Source: Desulfamplus sp.
GTDB lineage: Bacteria > Desulfobacterota > Desulfobacteria > Desulfobacterales > Desulfobacteraceae
Assembly: GCA_015232465.1 (NCBI GenBank)
Contig: JADFZO010000009.1
Location: forward strand, 1 to 59,465
DNA length: 59,465 bases
Direction: 5' to 3'
Part shown: positions 51,207-59,465 of the stretch, one piece after another
How the letters are laid out: every line of letters starts with the position of its first letter
Position numbering within the stretch: position 1 is the stretch's first letter
Made by a program: the position numbers and the translations under genes
Notes under the pieces: generated by a model
Databases searched by the model: none
The model's input: only the letters and a program-made list of their open reading frames with translations
What the model was told of the DNA's origin: nothing

Positions 51207-52325
51207 TTACAATGCAATAATATATTCATTAAATCCTATGCTGTTTAACACCTCTGCCCCATTTTCAGTAACTCTTACCATATTTTCAAGCCTAATTCCC
51301 CCCCACTCTGGAACATATATTCCAGGCTCAATCGTTACAACCATGCCAGCTTTAAGCAGGGTGTCATCAAGCCTTGAGACTCTTGGCGGCTCATGTATTG
51401 CAATCCCAACCCCATGCCCTAATGCGTGACCAAATCTGCCTTTAAACTTTGAATTATCAATATGATCTCTTGCAATCTTATCAATTTCACTGCACTTAAT
51501 ATCGGGACGTATTGCATTTATAGCCATATTTTGGGCATCTAAAAGGGTCTGATATGCCTCTTTAAAGGTGTTATCAGCCTTACCAATAACAAGAGTGCGA
51601 GAGATGTCGCTACAGTAACCATTTAATTTTGCACCAAAATCAAATAGCAGAGGCTCATTTTTTTTAAATCGCTTTTTATCTGGTATGGCGTGAGGAAGTG
51701 CACTGTTACTGCCTGAGGCTGCAATAACAGGGAAAGATAATGAATCTGCGCCATTCTCTCTTATTAGCTTTTCAAGAAGCCATGCTGCCTCTTTTTCTGT
51801 CATGTTCGGGGATATTTGAGCTTTGAGTTCTAAAAATGAGTTTTCAGCAATTTTAAGGCTTGCTCTAATAGCCTCTAACTCCTGATTATCTTTGATTATT
51901 CTTAAATTTTTAAGTGCATCTTCAGCAGAGACAAGCTCAATATTTAAGATGCTACCATTGAGTTTTTGCTCTATTTTACTATAAAGATCAAATGTGATTC
52001 TTGAGGTCTCTAAAGCTATTTTAGCTGGCTTATATTTTAACCACTTTATTATATCTGTTAGCTCTAATGATAAACCCTTTTCGTAGCAGTAGATCGAATA
52101 TAGTTTAGCCTCGTTCTCAGCTTGAGTTTTATATCGCGAGTCTGTTGCAAGTATAAGCTCAGTTTGAGTTATAATAAGTATGCCAGCACTCTCATCATAG
52201 TTGCCATCTTCTCCTGTAAACCCGCTTAAATAGCGTCTATTTTCATCTGAAAATATAACAACAGCATCAAAGCTGTTTTTGTCCATAGACTCTCTTAATC
52301 TATCTATCCTATTGTTTAGAAACAT
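51207..52325 (-). CDS. pepP: Xaa-Pro aminopeptidase (M24 family)
   Basis: This encodes a protein of 372 residues. An N-terminal creatinase-type domain (1-135) is followed by a pita-bread metallopeptidase. The dinuclear metal ligands are visible: D in LLFDFGAKLNGYCSDISRT (two Asp), H in FGHALGHGVGI, E in VVTIEPGIYV and E in GIRLENMV. It removes N-terminal residues before proline in the cytoplasm. pgpA lies 12 bases upstream on the same strand. Confidence 0.92.
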   Translation of the reverse strand: MFLNNRIDRLRESMDKNSFDAVVIFSDENRRYLSGFTGEDGNYDESAGILIITQTELILATDSRYKTQAENEAKLYSIYCYEKGLSLELTDIIKWLKYKPAKIALETSRITFDLYSKIEQKLNGSILNIELVSAEDALKNLRIIKDNQELEAIRASLKIAENSFLELKAQISPNMTEKEAAWLLEKLIRENGADSLSFPVIAASGSNSALPHAIPDKKRFKKNEPLLFDFGAKLNGYCSDISRTLVIGKADNTFKEAYQTLLDAQNMAINAIRPDIKCSEIDKIARDHIDNSKFKGRFGHALGHGVGIAIHEPPRVSRLDDTLLKAGMVVTIEPGIYVPEWGGIRLENMVRVTENGAEVLNSIGFNEYIIAL

Positions 52326-52337
52326 TTTATCACCTAA

Positions 52338-52814
52338 TTAGATTTGTATCTTATCCAAAATAAATAAAATTAAAGCTGCATATCCTGCTGAAATAACATC
52401 ATCAAATATAATACCAGTTGAGCCCTTGACATTTTTATCAACATAATTTGCAGGAAATATTTTAACCATATCTAAAATTCTAAAGAGAATAAAGCCAACC
52501 AATGTTGTTCTGTAGAAATTATCTGCTCCATAGTAAATTGGAACACAAAGAAAACCTATGATTTCATCTAAGACAAATTGCGACGGGTCTTTTGAGCGCC
52601 AATACCTAACAGCCCAAGGTGTGAGATAATAATTAAGAAGCATCAGGGCAACTACAACTACAAGAAGAGATAATTTTAGATAGTCAGGATTTACAACTTT
52701 CCACAAAATAAAATAGATTAATATTCCCGGCAACGCTCCAAATGTTCCTGGCAAAATTGGTGAATAGCCCAAATAGCAGGCTGAACCAGCTACAACCTTT
52801 ATCTTTTCACCCAT
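52338..52814 (-). CDS. pgpA: Phosphatidylglycerophosphatase A
   Basis: This encodes a protein of 158 residues from ATG 52814, which has AGGAG ten bases upstream; in-frame TTG 52847 would add 11 residues. PgpA signatures are GYSPILPGTFGALPGILIYF, FVLDEIIGFLCVP, FILFRILDMVKIFP and STGIIFDDVISAGYAAL, with the acidic catalytic residues present. It dephosphorylates phosphatidylglycerol phosphate at the inner membrane. It is probably co-transcribed with pepP. Confidence 0.88.
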   Translation of the reverse strand: MGEKIKVVAGSACYLGYSPILPGTFGALPGILIYFILWKVVNPDYLKLSLLVVVVALMLLNYYLTPWAVRYWRSKDPSQFVLDEIIGFLCVPIYYGADNFYRTTLVGFILFRILDMVKIFPANYVDKNVKGSTGIIFDDVISAGYAALILFILDKIQI

Positions 52815-53014
52815 ACCCCCAAGGCTCCTCACTTTTTTTATCAACAATTATCCCTCATTTTTTCTCTTTTTATCAGATTTTATTGCAAATAAGTTTCTCA
52901 CTTTAATCTTACACCAAAAAGATCGATGTTAAAATCTTATAGTTTCTTTATTAAATTTTTTATGTTAAATAGCCCCTTCTGTATTTAAGTATTTTATATA
53001 TCAGGCAAGGGTTT

Positions 53015-54256
53015 ATGCTAAGAGTAAATGTTCAAAATCTTAATAAAAACTATTACATCTATCAAAAACCACACCACAGGCTATTGCAGGCGATTTTAAG
53101 GCGACCTATGCACACCCTTTTTGAGGTGCTAAAAGATATATCGTTTGAGGTAGGCTTTGGGCAATCACTTGGTATTATTGGAGATAATGGTGCTGGAAAA
53201 TCGACTCTTCTTAAACTTCTTGCTGGAACAGTTCAACCCACAAGCGGCAGCATTGAGGTCAATGGTAGGGTAGCAGCCCTTTTAGAGCTTGGAGCAGGAT
53301 TTCACCCAGAATTTACAGGGCGGCAAAATATCTATCTTAACGCATCTTTGCTTGGAATCTCTGATCAAGAGATACGAGAAAAGGAAAAAGAGATAATAGA
53401 GTTTGCTGAGATTGAAGATTTTATAGACAGACCAGTTAAAACCTACTCCTCTGGAATGTATGTTCGGCTTGCTTTTTCAATTGCAACTATGGTTGATCCT
53501 GATATTTTGATTGTTGATGAGGCTCTATCTGTTGGGGATATTTCATTTCAGCTAAAGTGCACAGATAGAATGAATCTTTTTAGAGAGCAGGGTAAAACCA
53601 TGATATTTTGTAGCCACTCAATGTATCATGTTCAAGAGCTTTGTGAAAAGGCTATATGGATTGATCATGGTCGCATTCGTTATATGGGAAGCTGTGCAGA
53701 GGCTGTATCTCGTTATGAAGATTACTCTAAATCAAAAAAGGTTGCTATTTCAGAAAATATAGATAATTTAAAAAATAAAAATGTAAAAAATGTTAAAGAG
53801 CCGTTGCGTTCAAAAGAGTGCCATATTGGTATGTTGCAAATTGAAGATAGGGTAGGAAATCGCTTAGATACTCTTAACCCTTATCAAGATACAATTTTAC
53901 GAATGGATGTAGAGATTTTAAAAAATGGGTTGGTGCCAAGATTTGGTTTTGGCTTTTTGATGCCAGATGAGACCCCTCTTTATGTTAGTATGACACATCA
54001 TGATGATGTATTATGCGGTCCATATTTGGCTGGAGAGGTTATAACTGTCCGTCTATTTATTAAAAATTTTCCTGTAAGAACAGGCTCATATCGTGTTGTT
54101 GGTGGAATAGCTGAAAAGAGCGGTCTTCTTTGGTATGAGTATAAGGTTATTGGACCTATTAAAATAGAGACAAATATAGGTCTTGGACTTCTATCTTGCG
54201 AGCACAATTGGCAGATTGCATCTAACATGGCTCAAGATGATTTTAAAAAAATATAA
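53015..54256 (+). CDS. Polysaccharide-export ABC transporter ATPase (Wzt-like)
   Basis: This encodes a protein of 413 residues. The ATPase domain (about 1-235) has Walker A GDNGAGKSTLL, signature YSSGMYVRLAF and Walker B ILIVDEALSVGD. The C-terminal part (about 265-400) is a Wzt-type beta-rich domain that in relatives binds the O-antigen end group. The cognate permease is not in the window, and the following genes are modification enzymes. Likely role: export of a surface polysaccharide or lipid-linked glycan. The start has GGCAAGGGTTT upstream. Confidence 0.88.
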   Translation: MLRVNVQNLNKNYYIYQKPHHRLLQAILRRPMHTLFEVLKDISFEVGFGQSLGIIGDNGAGKSTLLKLLAGTVQPTSGSIEVNGRVAALLELGAGFHPEFTGRQNIYLNASLLGISDQEIREKEKEIIEFAEIEDFIDRPVKTYSSGMYVRLAFSIATMVDPDILIVDEALSVGDISFQLKCTDRMNLFREQGKTMIFCSHSMYHVQELCEKAIWIDHGRIRYMGSCAEAVSRYEDYSKSKKVAISENIDNLKNKNVKNVKEPLRSKECHIGMLQIEDRVGNRLDTLNPYQDTILRMDVEILKNGLVPRFGFGFLMPDETPLYVSMTHHDDVLCGPYLAGEVITVRLFIKNFPVRTGSYRVVGGIAEKSGLLWYEYKVIGPIKIETNIGLGLLSCEHNWQIASNMAQDDFKKI

Positions 54257-54288
54257 AAGATCAAATATAGATTTTTAAGGGAAGAAAA

Positions 54289-55665
54289 ATGCGTATCTTA
54301 TTTATGAATCACATCTCAAATGGTCCAGCATTTAACAGTGCTGTTGCTGCTCTATCTGGATTTTTAAAAAAACATAAACCATCTATAAACACTTTTTTGC
54401 TAAATGTAAGGGGCGAGCAGATAGGCAAAGATGATAATAGTGAGGCAGTTTCAACCATCTTATCTGATATAAAAAGAATCTCCCCTGATATAATTGCATT
54501 TAGCGTCCATACACCACATTGGGAGCAAATCTCAACTCTTATCTCCTACATCAAATCAGCAACTTCAGATCTAATTCATGCCACTATTGTTTGCGGAGGT
54601 TACCACCCCACACTTTGCCCCGAAGAGGTTATAAGCCATAGCGGGGTTGATGTTGTCTGTATAGGAGAGGGGGAACGCCCTTTATTAGAGCTTGTTCAAA
54701 GGTTGGAAGATGGAAAAAGCTATACAGATATTAAGGGGCTGTGGGTTAAAAAAAGCTCTTTACTTGAAACAAAAATTATCAAAAATCCACTTCCAGAGCC
54801 TGAAAATTTAGATGAGCTGCCATATTGGGATAGAGAGATTTTTATAGAGTCTGGTATCGTGCCTGAACAATTTTCTTTGACTCACATTGGCGGTTTTCCA
54901 ATGGCTTCTGGTCGAGGTTGTCCATATAATTGCAATTTTTGCAACAACTCATCTATCCTAAAAATCTACTCTGCTGACGGGCATAAGGGCAAACATTATG
55001 TGAGAAAACGTAGTGTTGATAGTGTTATTGCAGAGTGCCAGTTTTTAGTTGAAAAGTATAGTGCTCAAAGTTTTGAGTTTTGGGACGAGATGTTTGCAAC
55101 TGACCCAGAGTGGGTAAAAAAGTTTTGTGAAGTTTATACTCAAAAGATAAACAGACCATTTATCTGTGCTATTCGTGTTGAGCGAGCTGATGAGATAACT
55201 TTGCAAAGGCTCTATGATGCTGGTTGTAAGTGTCTTTTTATGGGGGTTGAGGTTGGAAATGCAAGCTATCGAAAAAAGTATCTTAATCGAGGCATGTCAA
55301 ATGAGGTTATTGCAAAGGCATTTAAACGGGCTAAAGATATTGGCTTTGAGAGGTTTGCATGGGTTATGGTTGGGCTTCCTGACGAGACCCCAGAGATGGT
55401 TGAAGAGACAATCGCTTTTTTGCTTGAAATTAAGCCTGATATTATTGGCTGGTCTCTTTTTCACCCTCTGCCAGGTACTTATCTTTATAACTACTGCGTA
55501 GAAAAGGGATATATTAAAGAGGAGGATTTTGTATTTCCGTATCAAGGTGCTCCAACCTATAAAGTTCCTATTTTAAATCAGCCATCTATATCTAAAGATG
55601 AGGTTATCAGTTTTTGCGATAAATTTAGAAATCTTCAAGATAAGGGTTTTAGAGTAAATATATAA
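54289..55665 (+). CDS. B12-binding-domain radical SAM protein
   Basis: This encodes a protein of 458 residues. A cobalamin-binding-type Rossmann domain (about 1-150; PDIIAFSVHTPHW, GGYHPTLCPEEVI) precedes a radical SAM domain with CPYNCNFC (CxxxCxxC, about 210). A C-terminal RiPP/methylase-type tail follows. Such enzymes perform B12-dependent methylation or ring chemistry on unactivated carbons. The substrate is unknown; the context suggests a surface lipid or glycan. The B12 His motif (DxHxxG) is not clear, so cobalamin binding is uncertain. Confidence 0.85.
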   Translation: MRILFMNHISNGPAFNSAVAALSGFLKKHKPSINTFLLNVRGEQIGKDDNSEAVSTILSDIKRISPDIIAFSVHTPHWEQISTLISYIKSATSDLIHATIVCGGYHPTLCPEEVISHSGVDVVCIGEGERPLLELVQRLEDGKSYTDIKGLWVKKSSLLETKIIKNPLPEPENLDELPYWDREIFIESGIVPEQFSLTHIGGFPMASGRGCPYNCNFCNNSSILKIYSADGHKGKHYVRKRSVDSVIAECQFLVEKYSAQSFEFWDEMFATDPEWVKKFCEVYTQKINRPFICAIRVERADEITLQRLYDAGCKCLFMGVEVGNASYRKKYLNRGMSNEVIAKAFKRAKDIGFERFAWVMVGLPDETPEMVEETIAFLLEIKPDIIGWSLFHPLPGTYLYNYCVEKGYIKEEDFVFPYQGAPTYKVPILNQPSISKDEVISFCDKFRNLQDKGFRVNI

Positions 55666-55666
55666 A

Positions 55667-56602
55667 ATGACAACATATTTTCCAACTCAAGTTGTGTTAG
55701 AAGTAACAAGCAGATGTAATCTTGCATGTAAAGGTTGTGCGATTCACGGTGCTGATAGCTTTACAACGCGAAAAACAGGCGATATGCAAGAAGAGGATTG
55801 GAGAGCTGCAATTAAAGAGATTGGCTCATGGGATAGAGGGCTTAACTTGACAGCACACGGCGGTGGGGAGCCTCTTCTTCACCCAAACTTTAAAGAGATT
55901 TTGAAACTTTCCAAGTCATTTCCAAAACTTAATACAGGCTTTCTTACAAATGGAATGCTTTTTAATAAAGAGTGGGCTGAGTTTGTGGTTGATATTGAGT
56001 TAAATTGGATTGGATTTAGCATTGATGGGGTGCTCCCTCAAACTCATAAAATAGTTAGAAAAGGCTCTAATCTTGAGCTTATTGAAAAGCATCTGCTTGA
56101 TCTTCTTTTTATAAAAGAGCATGCAAAAAAAGATAAACCCACTGTTACTTTAAATATGGTTGCTTATGATGAGGTTTATGACCAGAAAGAGCAGTTTGTC
56201 CAAAAATGGCTCAATAAAGTGGATAACATCACCATATCTCATTACAGAAATCCTCCAAGCAGCAGACGGGCAGCTCTTGTGCCAGAGAAAAGAGAGCCAT
56301 GCTTTTTGTTGTGGTCCCAGATGGTTATTGCCTCAGATGGCAGAGTTGGGCTTTGTTGCGAAGATTTTAATATAGATTTTGAACTTGGCAAAATAGGCAA
56401 AAAGCCATTAATTGAGATTTGGAATGGCTCTGAAATTTCTAAGTTGAGAAAAATGCACGAGGATAGGGAGTTTACAAGCCACCCAATGTGCCGAGATTGC
56501 GATACATGGTCCGATAATATAATTCAGAAAACAGAAGAGAATAGAAATTTAGGTTTTAAGATGCTGCATAGAGCTTCTCAGACCGAATATAAACCATTAT
56601 GA
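55667..56602 (+). CDS. Radical SAM/SPASM protein
   Basis: This encodes a protein of 311 residues. The radical SAM site is SRCNLACKGC (CxxxCxxC, about 16-25). The C-terminal SPASM-type region has GLCCEDFN and MCRDCDTWSD, which can hold auxiliary Fe-S clusters. The overlap with the next gene (ATGA) shows coupling. The function is unknown, possibly a modification step in the same pathway as the preceding radical SAM protein. Confidence 0.85.
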   Translation: MTTYFPTQVVLEVTSRCNLACKGCAIHGADSFTTRKTGDMQEEDWRAAIKEIGSWDRGLNLTAHGGGEPLLHPNFKEILKLSKSFPKLNTGFLTNGMLFNKEWAEFVVDIELNWIGFSIDGVLPQTHKIVRKGSNLELIEKHLLDLLFIKEHAKKDKPTVTLNMVAYDEVYDQKEQFVQKWLNKVDNITISHYRNPPSSRRAALVPEKREPCFLLWSQMVIASDGRVGLCCEDFNIDFELGKIGKKPLIEIWNGSEISKLRKMHEDREFTSHPMCRDCDTWSDNIIQKTEENRNLGFKMLHRASQTEYKPL

Positions 56603-57546
56603 AATTTGCTAACTCTAAACAAACAGTATCCAATATCTTATTAGATATATACTTTAAAAATTTTCTTAAAAGAGTTGCCAAGACTATTTCGCCGCCAACT
56701 GCATATCGACTTATGTTTAAAACAGGGGATAAGTTTAGAGATTGGGCAACCTATCCATCAGGGACAGACGAGCCTGGAGCATTGGTTAGAGCCTCTAAAA
56801 ATTTAGAATCTGCAAATATTTGTGAGCCTGATGAGATAAAAAATGTAATAAGTGAACTACTCTACTTTGAGAGCCGCTTTGTTATGGAAAATATTTGGAT
56901 TAAAAATAGAGATTGCCAAAAAATAATAAAGAGCTTCAATTTAGATGATGTAAATAGGTTAAAAGAGGTTTTAGGCAGTAATGTTTATGTTATTGCAACT
57001 ATTCATACAGTTGCTCTCTATATTTTTGTGGCTCTGATAAATATCTTAAACCATAAGAGCCTGTTTTTAATAGCTAACCACGAAAAATATAGCTGGAGAT
57101 ACTCAAGTCCACTTGTTACAAGCTCAATGCAAATGATTAAAGGGTGGAAAGAGTATCAAGAGTTTATCTTTCCAGATAGTAAAGATGTTATGCGGCTCTC
57201 AAAAGATGCTATTAACTCTGGTAGCTCTTTGGTGTTGTGCATGGATACCCCAGGTTATCCTAATGGCGTTAAGGCAGATCTATTAGGAAAACATATTACA
57301 GCCCCAGCAGGTTCAGCCATATTATCAAAAGATTGCAATACCCCTATTTTGCTTGCGATCCCCTATGCAACTGATATTTATAAGCCCTACAAAATTTTTC
57401 TAAAAGTTTTTGAGCCTGTAAAACAAGAGAGTAAAAACGATATTGAGCCTGTTTTGCAAGCTATGTTTAAAGAGGCTGAGCCTATTATTAGGTCAAACCC
57501 TGCCTGCTGGAGTGGCTGGTTTTATATTGATTCAATGGAGTCTTAA
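56599..57546 (+). CDS. Lysophospholipid acyltransferase-like protein, paralogue 1
   Basis: This encodes a protein of 315 residues. It has the layout of HtrB/LpxL-type acyltransferases: IATIHTVALYIF with a conserved His (about 135), MDTPGYPNGVKADLLGKHIT and APAGSAILSKDCNTPILLAI. A near-identical plan is seen in the next gene. It probably transfers an acyl chain to a lipid or glycolipid at the inner membrane. No long membrane helix is obvious. The His/Asp pair typical of active members is only partly recognisable. Confidence 0.65.
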   Translation: MKFANSKQTVSNILLDIYFKNFLKRVAKTISPPTAYRLMFKTGDKFRDWATYPSGTDEPGALVRASKNLESANICEPDEIKNVISELLYFESRFVMENIWIKNRDCQKIIKSFNLDDVNRLKEVLGSNVYVIATIHTVALYIFVALINILNHKSLFLIANHEKYSWRYSSPLVTSSMQMIKGWKEYQEFIFPDSKDVMRLSKDAINSGSSLVLCMDTPGYPNGVKADLLGKHITAPAGSAILSKDCNTPILLAIPYATDIYKPYKIFLKVFEPVKQESKNDIEPVLQAMFKEAEPIIRSNPACWSGWFYIDSMES

Positions 57547-57548
57547 CC

Positions 57549-58466
57549 ATGACAACATTTGATAGGTTATTAGATATATATTTTCGTAAAATACTTGAGC
57601 TGTCTGCCCTTGCCCCTCCTCCTAAATCCTATAAGTTTTTAAAATTTAGCGGAGATATTTTTAGGCAGTTTGATAAGTATGATCCTGGAATGGGTCAGGC
57701 TTCTATCTTGCTTAATGCTGCTAATAATATAGCCAATGCTGGCATTGCTACTTTTAAAGATGCTAAAGAGATTGTAAGGGAATATCTAAAGTTTGAGAGC
57801 CGTTTTGTGTTGGAAAATATCTGGATTAGAAGAGAGAATAGCAGATATATTTTAAAAAGTTTTTGCCAAAAAGATGTTAAATCATTAAATAACATCTTAA
57901 ATAGACAAAACTGTGTAGTTGTTTGTGCACACACATCAGGATTATATACTATTGTGGAGCTACTGCGTGTTATAGGTCATCAAAGCCCATTTATATTGAT
58001 GAATATGCTCAAACAGCCTTGGGATAAGGCAACCCCGCTTCAACGAAGCGTTATAAAGACAATCCCATCATGGGTAGAGCATCAGGAGCTATTTTTTGTT
58101 GAAGATGGCTCTGTTATGAAAAAAAGCCGTGAGAGCCTAAATTGTGGTCGCTCTATTTTGGTTGCCCCTGATGTTCCAGGATATGACCAAAAGGGGGTTA
58201 TTGTGAATTTTATGGGCAATAAAATAGTAAGTGGAGCTGGTGCTGCCAAGTTGGCAAGCTCTTGTAATGTGCCGATTTTAGTTGCAATACCATACTCAGA
58301 GCGTTGCGATGAGCCATATAGAATTTTTATGAAGATTATCAATCCAACAGGCAATGTAACTGACGATATGGCTCAGATATATTCTAATATGGAGTTTGTG
58401 GTTAAAAAATATCCAGCTTGTTGGGCTGGTTGGCTCTATTTAGATAAAATGCTCTCAAGACTGTGA
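57549..58466 (+). CDS. Lysophospholipid acyltransferase-like protein, paralogue 2
   Basis: This encodes a protein of 305 residues and a clear paralogue of the preceding gene (for example YLKFESRFVLENIWIRRENS and CNVPILVAIPYS in matching positions). The His motif is VCAHTSGLYTIV, and the Pro-Gly stretch reads PDVPGYDQKGVIVNFMG. A tandem pair could acylate two positions or two substrates in turn. Only two bases separate the two genes. Confidence 0.65.
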   Translation: MTTFDRLLDIYFRKILELSALAPPPKSYKFLKFSGDIFRQFDKYDPGMGQASILLNAANNIANAGIATFKDAKEIVREYLKFESRFVLENIWIRRENSRYILKSFCQKDVKSLNNILNRQNCVVVCAHTSGLYTIVELLRVIGHQSPFILMNMLKQPWDKATPLQRSVIKTIPSWVEHQELFFVEDGSVMKKSRESLNCGRSILVAPDVPGYDQKGVIVNFMGNKIVSGAGAAKLASSCNVPILVAIPYSERCDEPYRIFMKIINPTGNVTDDMAQIYSNMEFVVKKYPACWAGWLYLDKMLSRL

Positions 58467-58480
58467 TTTAAAAAGTATTT

Positions 58481-59401
58481 ATGGATAGACCTGTGATAGA
58501 TAGCAATTACCCCTCTGGTAACCATGATCTGCTTTTTACAGAGCTTGGTATCTTGTCTGATGCTAAAATTCTTGATGTTGGCGGAGGAGCCAATCCATTT
58601 AAATATGCCAATGTTGTTGTTGATATGGATTTTAATTTTGGAAATATCCACAGAGATGGCTCTGCTCTTTGCACTAAAAAAGATGGGGTAACCTATATTC
58701 AGGCTGATATTCACTCTCTGCCATTTAAAGATAAGGCTTTTGATTTTGTTGTATGTATGCAGGTTTTAGAGCATGTATATTATCCAGATAAGGCGTGTGA
58801 TGAGCTTATGCGAGTTGCAAAGGCTGGATTTTTAGAGGTGCCAAGAAAATGGACAGAGTATTACGCAGGGCACCCAAGCCACAGATGGCTTATTGATTTT
58901 TCAGGTGATTATCTAACTTTTGAGCCTATTACCTACAATGAATCACCATTTTTAAACTTTGCACTTCCTGTTCTTTGGGACTCTTCTGAACTTCAAAAGC
59001 GTGTTGCTCTCGATTTTGTAAATATTCCGTCAATTCAGGTTGTGTGGGGTGAGGCTGGATTTAGGTATAAAGTTGAAAATAGTTTGACTCAAAATCTTAA
59101 TCAGCGTGAATTTTTAGCAGAGAGCCACTACTGTTTTGCAAAAAATATCCTTTTTTGGGTAGGAGAGTTTGAGACTGGTGCATTTCATGCTGAATCAGCA
59201 TTTAAAATCTCTCCCCAAAACGATAAGTATAAAAGATTATATCTATTTTACAGCTCTCTTAAATCAAAAAAAGATATAAATCTCTTAACTGGAAAGCTTA
59301 ATTTTAAATTGATATTAGCTGGGTTATTATGCCGATCACTTAGGTTTGTAAATCTTCAGGCAATTAAATTATTTCGTAAAATAGTGACGTTTTTTATATA
59401 A
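58481..59401 (+). CDS. SAM-dependent methyltransferase
   Basis: This encodes a protein of 306 residues. The class I methyltransferase domain (about 1-160) has motif I LDVGGGANPFKYANVVVDMD and the post-motif pattern FDFVVCMQVLEHVYYPDKAC. The C-terminal half (about 170-306) has no recognised domain and a hydrophobic/basic end. It probably methylates a lipid, glycan or small molecule made by the preceding enzymes. It is the last complete gene. ATG at 59459 may begin another gene, cut by the window edge. Confidence 0.85.
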   Translation: MDRPVIDSNYPSGNHDLLFTELGILSDAKILDVGGGANPFKYANVVVDMDFNFGNIHRDGSALCTKKDGVTYIQADIHSLPFKDKAFDFVVCMQVLEHVYYPDKACDELMRVAKAGFLEVPRKWTEYYAGHPSHRWLIDFSGDYLTFEPITYNESPFLNFALPVLWDSSELQKRVALDFVNIPSIQVVWGEAGFRYKVENSLTQNLNQREFLAESHYCFAKNILFWVGEFETGAFHAESAFKISPQNDKYKRLYLFYSSLKSKKDINLLTGKLNFKLILAGLLCRSLRFVNLQAIKLFRKIVTFFI

Positions 59402-59465
59402 AAATGCTGTAAAATAGTAAAATATTTAACAAAAAAAATAGAAAGAGGGTTAGGTTGCATGAAAA

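Noticed and set aside
59455..59465. Start of another gene at the right edge (ATG at 59459 after AGAGGGTTAGGTTGC)
   Set aside because: Only two codons are visible, so it cannot be supported as a gene.
1..59465. CRISPR arrays, tRNA or rRNA genes, insertion sequences with transposase
   Set aside because: I looked for spaced direct repeats, tRNA T-loop motifs and transposase-like proteins and saw none.

Overview
The window is about 59 kb of AT-rich DNA and carries a magnetosome gene cluster of the type found in magnetotactic Desulfobacterota (Deltaproteobacteria). The diagnostic genes are MamA, MamB, MamI, MamK, MamQ, a MamM-like CDF protein, and MamE/MamO-type proteases and PDZ proteins that are encoded separately. 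They are embedded among coiled-coil, HEAT and PDZ proteins of the kind called mad genes in that group. Low GC, a PHA synthase, a separate F0 ATP synthase operon and a sigma54 activator fit a low-GC Desulfobacterota lineage, possibly close to the multicellular magnetotactic prokaryotes. That last placement is inference; the sequence contains no rRNA.

Layout. (1) 1-1600: two minus-strand genes of unknown function, each preceded by a copy of a hairpin-rich repeat. An integron attC-like site follows the second gene, so this edge looks like mobile cassette DNA. (2) 1601-22687: ordinary housekeeping genes: HAD phosphatase, PHA synthase, a Bat (DUF58/VWA) operon, a very large glycogen debranching enzyme, prepilin peptidase, CheX, HU, PilZ, Lon, TsaB, Psd, GreA, RpoZ, FolE2. 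They end with a PAS/AAA+/Fis sigma54 activator. (3) 22900-34320: first magnetosome block. A near-consensus sigma54 promoter (22907-22922) precedes a NifX-like protein, a tandem-PDZ protein, a protease-like protein, a LapA/MamL-like protein, a degenerate CDF (MamM-like), MamI, MamA, MamQ, MamB, a 1272-residue multidomain protein, a second trypsin-like protease and a second MamI. The block closes with a terminator. (4) 34409-40660: small membrane proteins, helical proteins, a HEAT-repeat protein, an aquaporin-family channel, YceI, a tandem-PDZ protein and EcsC. (5) 40706-49207: MamK, followed by a block of long coiled-coil proteins, a second HEAT protein and a hybrid AAA+ ATPase. (6) 49372-51111: F0 ATP synthase genes. 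(7) 51207-59401: PepP and PgpA on the minus strand, then a polysaccharide or lipid export and modification cluster: ABC ATPase, two radical SAM proteins, two acyltransferase-like paralogues and a methyltransferase.

How the parts may work together. The first block supplies the membrane, iron-transport and proteolysis machinery (MamB with a transport-dead partner, MamQ, MamI, MamA, and PDZ and protease proteins). It also supplies an unusual iron or metal-cofactor-like protein family (NifX-type domains with Cys-rich knuckles). The second block pairs the MamK filament with coiled-coil and HEAT scaffolds and an AAA+ remodeller, which suggests a chain-assembly or tethering apparatus. No CXXCH magnetochrome motif occurs in any magnetosome protein here, which distinguishes this cluster from the classical MamE/MamP/MamT arrangement.
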